64,000 bases of DNA from Euptelea pleiosperma (Eukaryota; Streptophyta; Magnoliopsida; Ranunculales; Eupteleaceae), in the NCBI GenBank assembly GCA_035048495.1, contig CM068541.1, forward strand, positions 18,111,929 to 18,175,928, given 5' to 3'. A model generated the notes under the pieces. That model did no database searches. It was not told the DNA's origin and saw nothing but the letters and a program-made list of their open reading frames with translations. Each line of letters starts with the position of its first letter. The first letter of the stretch is position 1. The position numbers were made by a program, and so were the translations under genes. Shown piece by piece: positions 35,061 through 47,189 of the stretch.

Positions 35061-35408
35061 TCTATATAACAAAACAGTTCATAAGATAAAGAGTGGTTGA
35101 GATCAAATCCCTCCATTTACTGTGGACGATTAGATTTCAGCCACTCAATCCCCTCATTTATTCGGTCACTCGCACTCATTTGACCCCCCACGTAACAGAT
35201 TGAAAATTTGAAATTCGACTTGTGAATTTTAACACCTTTATTTTCCATTATTTTCTGTTATTTCCATTATTTTTTCATGTGTCACAATCCGTTATAACGG
35301 CAACGGTAACGCCCCCAGTCCGTTATACCGTTTGAGTGCCAAACTAAGGCACCCAATTTTTGCGAACACTTTTGTCGGAGAGTGCCGTGGGCATGGGCCA
35401 TTTACCAG
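35061..35408 (+). mobile_element. Solitary Helitron-like copy, 348 bp
   Basis: It starts TCTATATAACAAAACAG after an A and ends with the hairpin region 'gtgccgtgggcat', 'gggccattta', CCAG, before a T. It is one long-type unit of the family clustered at 29.6-34.2 kb. Clean A/T flanks and no target duplication fit rolling-circle insertion. The core carries 'aatccgttataacgg' and 'ggtaacgcccccagtccgtt' words. Confidence 0.72.
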
Positions 35409-35924
35409 TATACAGTCTACTGTCACCTGGAGTATCCGTCCCCTCGAAACAATAAAACAATTTTGTGATTGCAAACTTAGGGGTAAAAGAGACAAAGGAG
35501 AGCAATTGAAGCACCATTGAGTGGGAGTAACTTTTAGGTTATGGCGCAGCTTCTGCATGCATGTCAATTAAGTGAACTATCATCCTATATGTTTCCCATC
35601 CCTTAAGTAGGATGAAGGATGCAAGTTCTTCAGTGAAGCGCACACTATTTGGCTCCCGGATAAAGTGGTAACATTAGTTTCACTTGCAGAGTAAGGAGGG
35701 GCATTATTTCAGATGAAATTTGAGTTAAATCAGTAGCTATAGAATATATGGGGGAGCAACTCACCAAAGATGCCTGATTATGATGTTCAATTATTGAAAA
35801 TCCCGCGTCAGTGAATCCAAATCTAGTGCTATTGAACATAGGCAGTAACTGTAATAGACTCGACACCCATTAAAACACAGGAGCTGTATAAGCTCTAAGC
35901 TACAAACAAACATCTGATTAAGGT

Positions 35925-38900
35925 TCAGCGGCGCTTCTTCCCTGTTGCTACTTCCCAAGCTGGTAAAATGTTGTTGATGATTTCCTCTACGCCGACTCCA
36001 TGCTTCACCTGCACAAAATTCAATTCAAACATGAATGGCCCTATACCCACGGCCATAATCTTTCATTATGTTCAAAAGATAATTAAGGGTCAAATTAGGG
36101 CCGATAGGAATAGGAAATGCCGTCTGTTCTTTTCTGCATTTTCTTCTAAAGAACAGGATGCACAATGTGAGACACAAATCGTAACATAACAGTGTGATGA
36201 TTTTGTTCTGCAGTCTGAGAAGTACCCCTTCCACAAGTCACAGGACAAGAAATACTGTTTCCCATTTTTAAATTAAAATGTGACTCAGAGTATGTTAGAA
36301 ATGGATACAAAGTAAAGAAACACTAACCCCAGGAAATCCAATACGCTGACATATCTGTAAAATTTATTTCACACATCATAGATATGGTTTTCAAAAATAA
36401 TTTTGTCAGCATAAGTATGAAAAATAGATATAAAGTTTTTATATAAGCAAATGTAACTGAAAATCATATAAACAAGCATATAAATAAAAGTTGCAAACAA
36501 TATATTTGGCAAAATAATTTTTTTCAAAATAAGTGTATCAGCATGAAATCTGACATGTGAGCACAACATGGTAATCTGACAGCAAAATTTTAAGAAACTG
36601 GAGTATCCTTGTCGAGTATTCGCTACTAGATATAATAAAAACATACTGACCTGAGAAAAAACAAAAGGTCCTCCATCCCGCATACGAAGAGCGTCACGTT
36701 TCATGACTGCCAAGTCAGCGCCAACTGCTGCTGCAAGGTCAGTCTTGTTTATTACCTAATATTCAAAAACAAACAATTCAGACACATCATAGTTGAACAT
36801 GTACACTTACGAATTCAATTGATAGGATGTCTAACAGGATTGAGGATTGACAGACTCAATGAAAAACAAAAGTAACAGCAGACATGAAATATAGTGAGTC
36901 CCATACTAGGAGGTCTGCTTGGGTAATTCCTGGGCCGCCTTTTCGAGGTATTTTATCACCGCCAGAGACGTCAATAATGTAAATGATATAGTCAGCCAAC
37001 TCCCTGCTAAAGTTAGCAGCTAAATTATCTGCACCCAAATGAATCAAAGAAACATTAAGCCATATATAATTGCAGAAAACAAAATTAAAATGTTTATTTG
37101 AAAAAGTGTCAGCATTAGTCTGACAAGTCAGTATGATACAGTATCAAATATGGCATGTTCTTAGAAACTGAAGTGTCTGATGCAAGAGCATCCTTGCCAT
37201 GGTATATCATACGCACACCATATCAGTACTCCCACCAAAAGAGATGGGATTACAAAAGGGAAAAAAAAAAGAAAACATCAATGAAGGGAATCCGGTGAGG
37301 ATTTTAGTAGTTTCACAATTCTATGTATATTAGTTGATTAGGATTAGATATTCTCTTACCTAATTGTTTATCTTAGTAGGAGATTTTTTGGACTCTCATT
37401 CTAGTGATTAGGTAAGCATAGGAAAGTCTTAGGTTGCTGGTCTATAAATATGGGTTATATTTGGAAGTTACTTAACTATGATGAATGAATTCTGAGTTTA
37501 TTTGTTAGAGCATTTTTCTAGGGTGAGGCATCCCAATGTTTGGGGTTTAAGCCAACCAATGTTGACTGTCGAGACTTGGAATGACCAGGTTCTTGTGGAA
37601 AAATCCGGCTCCACATCAGTGTGCTGGCTACATAGTTCTGAAATGTATACCTTTCTTGGACACATGTTGGATTTTAACACTCAAAAGGGTTCTGTTGCAG
37701 CACTTCCCAATTTCTTTTTCCTTTTGTTTTTTTTCCCTTTCCTTATTTGCAAAAAATATAAATTAAAATTTACCATAGTTTATGAATTCTACCTTTTCCA
37801 GTCGAAGTTTTCTAAGCTGCAGATATATTATTATATCTACGTATTCTCTTGTCTATAGGTATATCCGTAAATGATACAAGCTATGAGATATTCATCGTAC
37901 TATCCATAGCATCCTTTTATATATAAAAACCAATTACTTCTTTTTTTTTTACATTATATAAAGTATACTGCCAAGTCCTGAATCCTATTTTTCTCAGGGT
38001 TTGCAGAATCTGACACCCCATGCCCGGTGCTTATGCAACATAAATGTTAAGCCTCCCTTGGTTGAAACCAAGTTCCACAAGCTTGGTTGAAAACCCAACA
38101 CAGCGGCTACCCTGGCTCAAACATTAACTCCTAAGTCTCAACAAGTAAACGTAACTGACCAGTTCATATCCATTTGATTTTGTAGATGGTAAGCTACCAA
38201 CGTCTATATCCTGCCAAGTGAGCAAAGGTACCAAGCCAACAGAAACAGCAAATACCTCCACCAGATTCACAAAGAAGAATGTCTGTCTTGTACAAGTTAG
38301 ACAGCTCCTCAAGAGGGCCTAGATTGATACTGATATCTTCACGAATCGCGGCATGTGGGCATCCTCCTGTTTCCACAGCACGTATCCTTTCCTCCGGAAG
38401 TGCTCCATGCTTAACTAGGAACTCTCCATCCTCTTTCGTGAATATATCATTTGTCACCTGAAAGAAATTGAGGAATTCAGATCCAGTGAAAGACACTGTT
38501 GTTAAGGGGCAGCAAGTACGATTTCCATATATCATATGAATAAATGGAGAAAAACAAAAGGAGTAACAGAGAGTATAAAAAGGTTTTTAATCACCAGACT
38601 CCTGAACAAGAGGTTGGCATATGACTTTCAATAGTGCATCGTAAAATGGTTTACAGGGTGATAATTTTAACATGAGATGATGGCATATTTTATATGTTAT
38701 CAACTGAATTTCCTGTGCACTAACAACGAAGCAAGATATCAAGCGAGTACAACAGAACTAAGATTACCAATTCATATGTTAACAAATTTGGGTATTCTGA
38801 GATTCTTAGAGATTAGTCAAACAAATAAAGATTGGAACAAAAGAGGATTCTAAGCTTTATTGAGAATAATTGGAAGGGTTGATCTTTATACTTAACAAAA

Positions 38901-41900
38901 TCAATTTGTCCACATCTAGAGAGATAGAGATGATAAATTGTATGTAACCCTAGTGCAAGAGTGGAGAACTTGGAAAAAGATAAATCATCATCATAAGTCT
39001 TATTCCGTTGATACAGTGTCTGCAACACGACTCTTGTTCCTCATTTTGTTTAAAGCAATTTCTTCTGTTAAGGCAATTTTTTTTAAATCTCCTCTAAAAC
39101 CTCAATCCACGTCCGTTTTGGCCTTCCTCTCGCCTTTTATACCCTTCAACTTGCACATTCCTTCTCACTGGTGCTGTCATTAGTCTTCGTTGCACATGAC
39201 TAAAGCCTCTCAGTTGACTTTCTTTCATTTTGTCACCTATTGTGGCTACTCTATGTTTTCACGACTTCTGTCTAAATCCATTTCTCGTTAGCGCAAGTTT
39301 CTTAAAATCTCTTCTCAAAACTAACATCTCAATTGACTTTCCCTCATTTTGTCACCTATTGGGGGCTACTCTATGTTTTCACAAATTCTATCTAAAGCCA
39401 TTTCTTCCATTAACGTAAGTTTCTTAAAATCTCCTCTCAAAACCTCAATTCACATTTGTTTTGGCCTCCCCCTCGCCCTTTTATACCCTTCAACTTGCAC
39501 ATTCTTCCACACTAGTGTTGTCATTAGTCTTTGTTGTACATGACCAAACCATCTCAACTAACTTTCCCTTATTTTGTTACCTATTGAGGCTACTCTTATG
39601 TTTTCATGAATGCATTCATTTCTAATTTTGTCTTTCCTAGTCTACATATCCATCTTGGTTACATAATTTTATGAACATGTTGTTTGTTGATTGCCAAACA
39701 TTATGCTCCATAAAGTACCACCAATCTTATTGTCGTATTATAGAAAGGAGCATTTTGGTTTGATTGGTACGCGTCGATCACATAGCACTCCGAAAGAGCA
39801 TCTCCACTTTAGCCACCCAACTCAAATTCTATGGGCGACATCCTCCTCAGTCTCTATGTTCTTATGAATAATGAAAACAAGATAACAAAATTGGTCACTT
39901 CGAGGTATCTCCTGGTTATTGATTTTTATTGGCAGAACATCTCTATGTATGTCCTTAATAAAGTTGAATTTCATATACTCTATCTTAGTTGAGTAGTTCA
40001 ACTTATTTTAAAATGGACTCCAAAGAATTCCTCAAGAGTTTTAGTATGGTATTTACCTTCTCTCGAGTCTCGTCAACTAATATTATGTGATCTACAAAAA
40101 ACATACACCACAGGGCCTCATCTTGGACATGAGCAATTACTTCATTTACATCTAAAGAAAATAATTTACAGACTAAGGGCCGTCCTTGGTGTAAACTCAC
40201 CAGATTTGAAAATTTACTTTTTACTTTTCTCACCACCAATAGTTCTCAAACTAATTACTAACTTTTTTTTTTATCGGTAAAAGATTATATAGATTAAAGG
40301 GAGGACTGAGGGAGCCCTAAAAGTTGTACACAACACAACAGGGGAAACAAAAATAGGGAAAAAGAAACCCCCATCGCATCAAGCCTAGGGGAACAAGAGG
40401 GACAAAATCAAGAAACCAAACGATCCCACCAGCATACAAAGTCATCAAATCTAAACCTCTTGAGCTCTGTAATGGCTGATCCCCAGTAGTACATAGTGGC
40501 TTTGAGATTCATGATGATCTCATCTATGCTTGCCTTTTTGTCTTCGAAGATCCGGCGATTTCTTTCCTTCTAGATTTCCCAAATGATTGCGAAAGGGGCA
40601 ATTCTCCAAAGAGTGCGACCACTAGCTGAAAAAGCTTTAGAAGACCAGCCACTAAAAGTGTCAAACACCGAGTACGGAAAGACCCAAAAGACTCCAAAAA
40701 GCTGAGAAAGCACTCCAAATCTCTCTAGCCACACAACAGTAGATGAGCATGTGGTTAGTAGTCTCCTCGTCACGGCAGCACAGACCGCATCTACTAGGGG
40801 TCTGGAAACCGCATTTTCTAAGTTTCTCCACAGATAGGATCTTGTCAAGCATGGCACACCAAGAAAAGAAGATAACTTCAGAGGGGATGGGAGTGCTCCA
40901 TAGTCGCTTGGCTGGAAAGCTCTTAGGACCGGCCCCTCTAAGCATAGAGTAGAGAGATTTGACCGAAAATCTCCCTTTGGGATCGTGGTTCCACCACCTC
41001 AAACTAATTACTAACTTTCTACTCCTTCATACATATCTTTAATGATGTCAATGGATCCATTGGAGACTCCCTTCTTTCCCAATGCCTATCAAATTAACTT
41101 TCTTGGAACTATATCATGTGTCTTCTAAGTCAATAAAGACCGTATGAAGATTCATCCTCTTTTCTATAATATTTTTCATTATTTGTCTGAGAAAATTGCC
41201 TCGATGGTAGACCTCCTTGGCATAAAACCAAATTGGTTCTCAGATATCTTTATCTTTTGTCTTAATCATTCCTCCATCATTCTCTCCCATATTTTCGTAA
41301 TGTGGCTCATAAATTTGACGGTATGGTAGTTTGTGCAACTCTGTACCTCCTTTGCTTTTGTGCATAGGCACTAGAATACTTCTCCATTCATCCAACATTT
41401 TTCTAATTTTCAAGATACTGTTGAACAACTTCGTAAGCCAAGACAATCTAATTTTTTTTCCATATTTTCACACTGCTATTGGAATACCTTTTGGTCCTAG
41501 GGCCCTAACTTTCTTCATCTTTGCTAAAGTTACGTTTACCTCTACCTAATTCTACAAAAAGTATGCGTGTTGTCTGCTCTCCCTAGCATCTTCATCTGTC
41601 CAAAGCCCCCTATATTATCCTCATGTAATAATTTCTGAAAATGAGTCCTCCACCTTTCTTTAATCTCCTCATCTTTCACTAAGACTCGTTGGTCATCGCT
41701 CTTAATGCATCTAACACGATCTACATCTCTAATTTTTCTCTCTTTTGTTCGTGCAAGTTTGTAAACATCTTTTTCAGCCTCTTTTGTCCTTAAGTTAGGA
41801 AAAGATAAATGATCAACAGATCAAGTAATTCATAATTCAAAAATTAATAGATTGTAAGTGCATTATTGCTTAGTCTTTGTTAGTGAAATTAATGTAATTG

Positions 41901-44900
41901 AACAAGAAAAGTAATTAATGATCATCCCTGGAATTCTGATTCTGATTTCTGATTTCTAATGTCAACAACCCATTCCTGGATAGGAAATCTTGAATTTTTC
42001 TATGAATCCAGACTGTCAACAACACAAGTTAGAAACGTACTACCCATTAGCCAGAGCTATGTCATAAGTCCCCAATCATGTGCTACTTAAGTAATTGCAG
42101 GAGATGAATCCCAAACGATGATTCATGAATCCAGAACAGGATATGCAGTGATGTGAATCATCTATTACTTCCAAATGGATTTGGCCAGAAGTTGATGTCT
42201 TGATGAATATCATCACTGATGACATGGCCTGAATGTCAAATTCATGCAAATCAATGTTGCACAAGATCTTCTTAATGAGTGAAGTACTTGTGTTGATGAG
42301 TCAGATTCCAGATTCTAACACTCCATGGGTCTTCTGGATCTCCTCTGGATTTTCTCTCTTATCCTGAATTGCGAATGACATAAATTTGCATTCATGCTAT
42401 CAGCAAAAAATATAACATTATAGTTATACATGTTCTTGTCATTAGATATCTCGTACGGAGCATAACCACCAATCTCACCTATTGTGCATCCTATTGTATC
42501 ACCCGTTATAACATTTATAATATTATTTACGTGATAGGTTAGATATGTATTGTATTAATGAGAATAAAAAACCCAATATTAAACTGTACATCACTCAGTT
42601 CTAGAAGCACATCATTCTAGCTAGTGGCTGAGATATAACCATTAAAAGACAAACAAGTAAAAGTTACATCCAATAGGATCTGTCAACTGTTGTGTCCCAA
42701 GTCCAACCAACACCAAATTAGATCCCTTTAACTTCTTTGAGAATGAGAACCCAACAGGATAGCAATGCTATTATTGTATCAACGACAACTTCCAGCGACT
42801 CATTGTCTTCAAAAAAAAGTACTAATTTCTTTCTTTTCTCATGTTATCTAAATCACTGCCAAATTCACAAATCTGAACTTTTAGGTGCACCAAGTCTGGC
42901 TGTCAACATCCAAGCTAGATTCGAACACTAGTACCATATCTGTGCCAAGCAGATACAGACATTATATCCAAGCACTCCAAATGATGATCATCATCATCAT
43001 AAGCCTTTTCCCAAAGGTATGGGATCAGCAGGTAACAAACATGGCATTAATCAAATTTTATAGAAAACGAGATATGAATCAATTAGCATGAGTAGTTTCT
43101 CTTTGCACCTGGGCATATCGAACTGTGATTACAACACCAACCAATTCAACACTCTTCTCTCTTGTGAAAGAATTATGGACTCGATGTCGTCAATCGTCAT
43201 ACATCAAGAAACCGAAAGCCCTTGGTTGAGATTTGAGATTCACAATTGAAGGATCACTTTCAAAGAGTGAAAGGAATAAATAATGATTAACTCACTTTCA
43301 TCTGTTAGGAAGAAACCAATCATGCTAGAATTTACTAATAGATAACTGGAACGCAATAACACAAGAATTCGAAAAGAGTCTGTCGCTGCAAAGATTGGCC
43401 GTCAACGCCTTAGTTATGTGCATCAAAGAGCTGAATGATGCCTTATGTCATTACTAGGATTGCAGTGAAGACTGAGGCAGCAGGATCTTTCAGGAGTTGA
43501 ATTTAGTGAGAATATTTAGGATATCCAAACACAACACTACCTAGATTTACATCAGTATGTTATCCTTATTTGTTTAAGTTAGAAGGACTTAGTCTAGCAT
43601 CCTCATGTCATTTTAAGTAGCTTTCCATGTAGGTTAAGAGTTGTTCCTCAATCCTCAGAACTCTTTCTAACCCAGCATCTTGCTTACATAGATAGAACAA
43701 TTCTTGATCTGAAATTTAATCATATATATATACAGACCTTTTGTGTTGAAGAACCTAGTCACCATGAACTCTCATAAACCATTAACAGAAATAACAAGAA
43801 GATTATAAAGATTGGAGGGAAATCAACAGCTATCCATGTATAAAAGAGATATTTATGAATTCTGACATATGTAATAGACGATACATACTGCAGCAAGACT
43901 ATACTTGTCACGCAAGAATTGGCAGAGTGCCAGCATCAAAGCTGTTTTCCTGTATATAATAAAATGGGATTAAATTAGTATCTATATACAGAGTACTTTG
44001 AGCTAAAAGAACTAATTCTTCTGCATATATTATGAAATGAGCAAAGTTGGAATCCTGTTAGAGAAATAAAAGTAGTGGGAATGATGCAAAGGTAATTGGC
44101 TACAATTAGAAAATTGAATAACCAAACTTTGACAGAAATTGCCTCCTCAAGTAACTGAGAATTGAATGTACTAATGTTTAGAGGGGGAAAATGAAATTTC
44201 TATCCAATCATTTAAAACTCTGCATAAACATTATCAATGTCGGTACAATGCTTTTTCCTTCATTACTTGAATGAGTTTAACTGTTTTTTTCTTTTAATTA
44301 TTTTATTCTGCACCTTTTTTTGTTAGAAATCTTCTCAATAAATACTTTTTGTTTTTTGGAATAAGATCTTAAAGCAAAGTTAGAAAAAGTAAAAAGATAT
44401 CTCATGCATTGCACGTGAACAACAAATGTTATGCAGAGGAAAACATAACAAGAAAATGCAAAACAATTAGGCATAAGCCCCAAAAGTGTGAGTTCAGAGA
44501 CGAATGCCACGATCAGGAACCATCGGAACCTCAATAAATTACAAAAGTACATTTAAAATACCATAAAATAAAGATGTTAGAGAAGCATGAAACATACTAT
44601 TAAAAATAACCAACACGAAACATCCATACTCTATCAGCGTTAGTGTAAATTTTCAAGATTAAAATCTATGATACAGGAAAAAAAACCACAAAAATTCATC
44701 GTTTTTTAATAAGCCGTCATCGTCATTATCATCATCTTCCTAAGCCTTTTCACAACGGGTCAGCTACATGAATCCTGTTCCTCCATTCAATCCTGTCTAA
44801 AGCAATCCATTAAGCCTAAGAAGTGTAAATTCCTAAGATTACAAATCTGATACCGAAAATAAAAAAGAAAACCCACCAAAATTGATCTGTTTTCGATAAG

Positions 44901-45914
44901 TACCACCAAAATTTAAAACAAAGGAGTATAAATTTTTAAGATAAAAAAATCTGATGAAAAATAAACACTGAAATTGATACATTATGGGAACTATGAAAAA
45001 TGCTTCAAACTAAATAGAAAAGCTACATGTGCCAATACCCTACCATTTATTGTACTTTTCCCATCCGAATTTTTCAAGTAAGGCAAAAGAAACATGTCAC
45101 GTTTTGCCAAATGGCAGACTGCAATTGGACTGAAATTCACCACATGGAGAGATGTTGAGACTGTGAAAAGCATGGACCCCTTTGGGCTCGCCAGCTCAGC
45201 CCCACCACTCCTGAGAAGAGTTCTGGTGTGTCACTCAAGAACCTCCCCCCCACAAAATAAAAAATAAAAAATAAAAATCATATTCGACCTACTCAATGAT
45301 ACACAAATTTATCTATAAATACCCATAAATCTAAAACCTTACAAATTAATATACAGTGAACAACTACACAAGCATTTCACACACACACATACAAACCTCT
45401 ATTTGATTCTAAGAACAGAGATTACATGAAATCAAAGATTTAAAATCTTGAGAAATCAAAAAAAATAAAAAAAAAGAAGAAGAAGAAGAAGAAGAAGGGA
45501 AATATACCCAGTTCCGACGGGCCCACCAATACCAATGGTAAAAGCTCGTTCATTGAAATCTCTGGTGGGAAGAGGAGGAGCCCTTCTGCTAAAGAAGCCA
45601 GGTGAGTAAATGGGTTCATGTGAATGTGGAGCTAATCCATCATGACTGTGAAACACCCTTCCATCCGGACCAACCCATGATGATGATCCACCATGAGATT
45701 CACTATTTCAAGACAAAAAAAAACGAAGAAACAAAAAATTTGAAAATGAATTGAAGGTGATTAACAATAAATACTTATATTGGAATATCTAGAGTAAATA
45801 TTAAAGAGGGAATTACTCATGAGTATGATCGTGATCATGATGATGATGGTCATGAACATGATCGTGATCATGGTCATGATGGTCATGGGTATGATGATGA
45901 TCTAGGGACGCCAT
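35925..45914 (-). CDS. UREG: Urease accessory protein UreG
   Basis: Seven minus-strand exons join in frame to 288 residues: 45914-45817, 45702-45508, 43949-43889, 38457-38256, 37028-36907, 36755-36651, 36008-35925. UreG is the SIMIBI-class GTPase that, with UreD/UreF/UreH-type partners, delivers nickel to cytosolic urease. Visible landmarks: His/Asp-rich N-terminus (residues 5-33, likely metal binding); '[20 protein letters not shown]'; P-loop GPVGTGKT (93-100); '[14 protein letters not shown]' (119-132); Cys-Pro-His nickel motif 151-153 in '[13 protein letters not shown]'; '[12 protein letters not shown]'; '[20 protein letters not shown]'; G4 motif NKTD (229-232); C-terminus '[20 protein letters not shown]'. 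Length is close to the Arabidopsis protein (about 275). All introns are GT..AG: 114, 1558, 5431, 1227, 151 and 642 bp. Intron 3 carries nested LINEs, yet every exon looks intact. Confidence 0.97.
37300..37690. mobile_element. Probable copia-type LTR remnant in UreG intron 4
   Basis: The stretch has an LTR-like layout on the plus strand: TATA-like 'tctataaatatggg' near 37441, 'gaatgaattctgagtttatt' near 37483, and then 'gttagagcatttttctaggg', which resembles a decayed TGGTATCAGAGCA primer site with its usual downstream wording. No partner LTR or coding part is seen. Confidence 0.4.
38985..41830 (-). mobile_element. Decayed LINE in UreG intron 3
   Basis: The minus strand, from 41830 down, reads RT-type pieces: '[20 protein letters not shown]' near 41690-41630, '[13 protein letters not shown]' near 41375, '[20 protein letters not shown]' near 40115 (the catalytic FADD box degraded to FVDH), then tail words 'TRKDKIRNE' and 'RWFGHV' near 39620-39540. 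The tail region 39050-39590 is itself duplicated ('tttcttaaaatctc' at about 39300 and 39420). Another LINE sits inside at 40266-40997. Same orientation as the host gene. Confidence 0.8.
40245..41018 (-). mobile_element. 5'-truncated LINE nested in the older LINE
   Basis: The direct repeat CTCAAACTAATTACTAACTT(T) occurs at 40245-40265 and 40998-41018. A T run at 40266 is the reverse-complemented poly-A tail. The insert encodes on the minus strand '[20 protein letters not shown]', '[20 protein letters not shown]' (zf-RVT) and 'APFAIIWEI'. It is therefore a young 730-bp insertion into the older LINE. Confidence 0.9.
45476..45498. repeat. GAA microsatellite at UreG intron 2 donor
   Basis: About seven GAA units lie roughly 10 bp inside intron 2, immediately after the donor site at 45507. 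On the sense strand this is a TTC-rich tract. Confidence 0.8.
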
Positions 45915-46194
45915 TGACTGTTTGTTGTCTTCAGAGTTTCTACTAGTGACTGTGCCGGAAGATAACAGAGAGGAGGCGACTGGTTCGGATATATGGTGTT
46001 TGGGTCATCGATGACAGGTGGGTTTTACAAAAGTGTCCAAGATTTATGTTTTAATGACTAGAATGCCCCTAATTATTTATTTACTTTTTCCTGTACAATG
46101 GATGATATTATATGGTGTGGTTTAGCTTTGTGTAATAAAATATACCAAGCCACTCTTTAGTTGGTCTTGATGGAATTTGGGGCTTAAAAATGCG

Positions 46195-46362
46195 GATCTA
46201 ACCATTAGATGGTCATTACTTCCTAAAACACTGAAAATATCTACCGTGCAGTTCACACATCTGATCAGTCTACTAGCTGATCTAACCATTAGATGGTCAT
46301 TACTTCTTAAAACACTGAAATATCTACCGTGCGGTTCACACACCTGATCAGTCTACTACGGT
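46195..46362. repeat. Two-copy tandem repeat, 84-bp period
   Basis: 'gatctaaccattagatggtc' begins at 46195 and 46279, and both copies run through 'tatctaccgtgc' and 'ctgatcagtctacta'. A few substitutions separate them. It lies about 300 bp upstream of the UreG start. Confidence 0.85.
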
Positions 46363-46689
46363 CCTCTGTTAATAGTGGGAAGCTTAGGTGGGATGCACAC
46401 AGAAAAGGATTAAATAGGAGGTGGGATGCAAATGGGGGGAGCCCACCATTAAATGACACAACTGTTCTAAGTACTTTTTTAGAATAGTTTGACGGGCTTT
46501 CGGGACAGGTCTTCTAGGACATGGATTCTGAGAATCAGCGGTTGTGATAGTGCTGATCATGCATCATTTTTTGTCAAAGCAAAACTACCATTGGATTCTC
46601 TGAGTACACACCCGAAAAGACAAGTCCAGAGCCTCTCAAAAAGAGCCTGTCCCAGGAGCCTATTCCTTCTTCGTTTTTGTTCTTGATAG

Positions 46690-46883
46690 GAGAAAGTGAG
46701 TAAAACTTCTATCACAAGAAATTGTAAATCACACAATTACAAGCCAATAAGTTCTCGGCACGTACAGAAGTGCTTCGTGCAACGTACCATGTGCTTTTGC
46801 TTGAGGTGTACGTGCCGAGAACTTAGTGGCTGTGATTGTGTGATTTGCAATCCGATTGAGACAGAAGTTTACTCGGAGAAAGT
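46690..46883. mobile_element. Hairpin MITE, Mutator type, copy 1
   Basis: Element 46699-46874 (176 bp) is flanked by the 9-bp repeat GGAGAAAGT at 46690-46698 and 46875-46883. The arms run almost to the centre: GAGTAAAACTTCTATCACAA pairs with 'acagaagtttactc', and both contain 'aagttctcggcacgtac' or its complement. Transcripts would form a long hairpin. Confidence 0.88.
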
Positions 46884-46984
46884 ATATATACAGTAATACT
46901 TTGATGACAGGGTCGCAGATCACTATTGGCTGACTACCTCGCATCACCGCACACGTACCTAAGGTGTACTCGTGTGCTTTTTGC

Positions 46985-47181
46985 CAAAACCGGGAGTAAA
47001 ACTTCCCTCACAATGGGATTGCAAATCACACAAAACACAGCCAATGAGTTCTCGGCACGTACACCTAAAAAGAAAAGCACATGGGTACGTTGCAAAGGAC
47101 TTGTGTACGTGCCGAGAACTCATTGGCTGTGTTTTGTGTGATTTACAAGTTCGTGTGATGGAAGTTTTACTCCAAAACCGG
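46985..47181. mobile_element. Hairpin MITE, Mutator type, copy 2
   Basis: Element 46994-47172 (179 bp) is flanked by CAAAACCGG at 46985-46993 and 47173-47181. Its arms match copy 1 ('gagtaaaacttcc', 'cacaaaacacagccaatgag', 'ttctcggcacgtac'). The copies are 119 bp apart in independent target sites, so they are separate insertions. Confidence 0.9.
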
Positions 47182-47189
47182 ATACTGTG

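Noticed and set aside
36369..36713. Minus-strand frame of 114 codons extending UreG exon 6
   Set aside because: The frame runs through the donor at 36651/36650 into intron 6; the UreG C-terminus continues instead at 36008.
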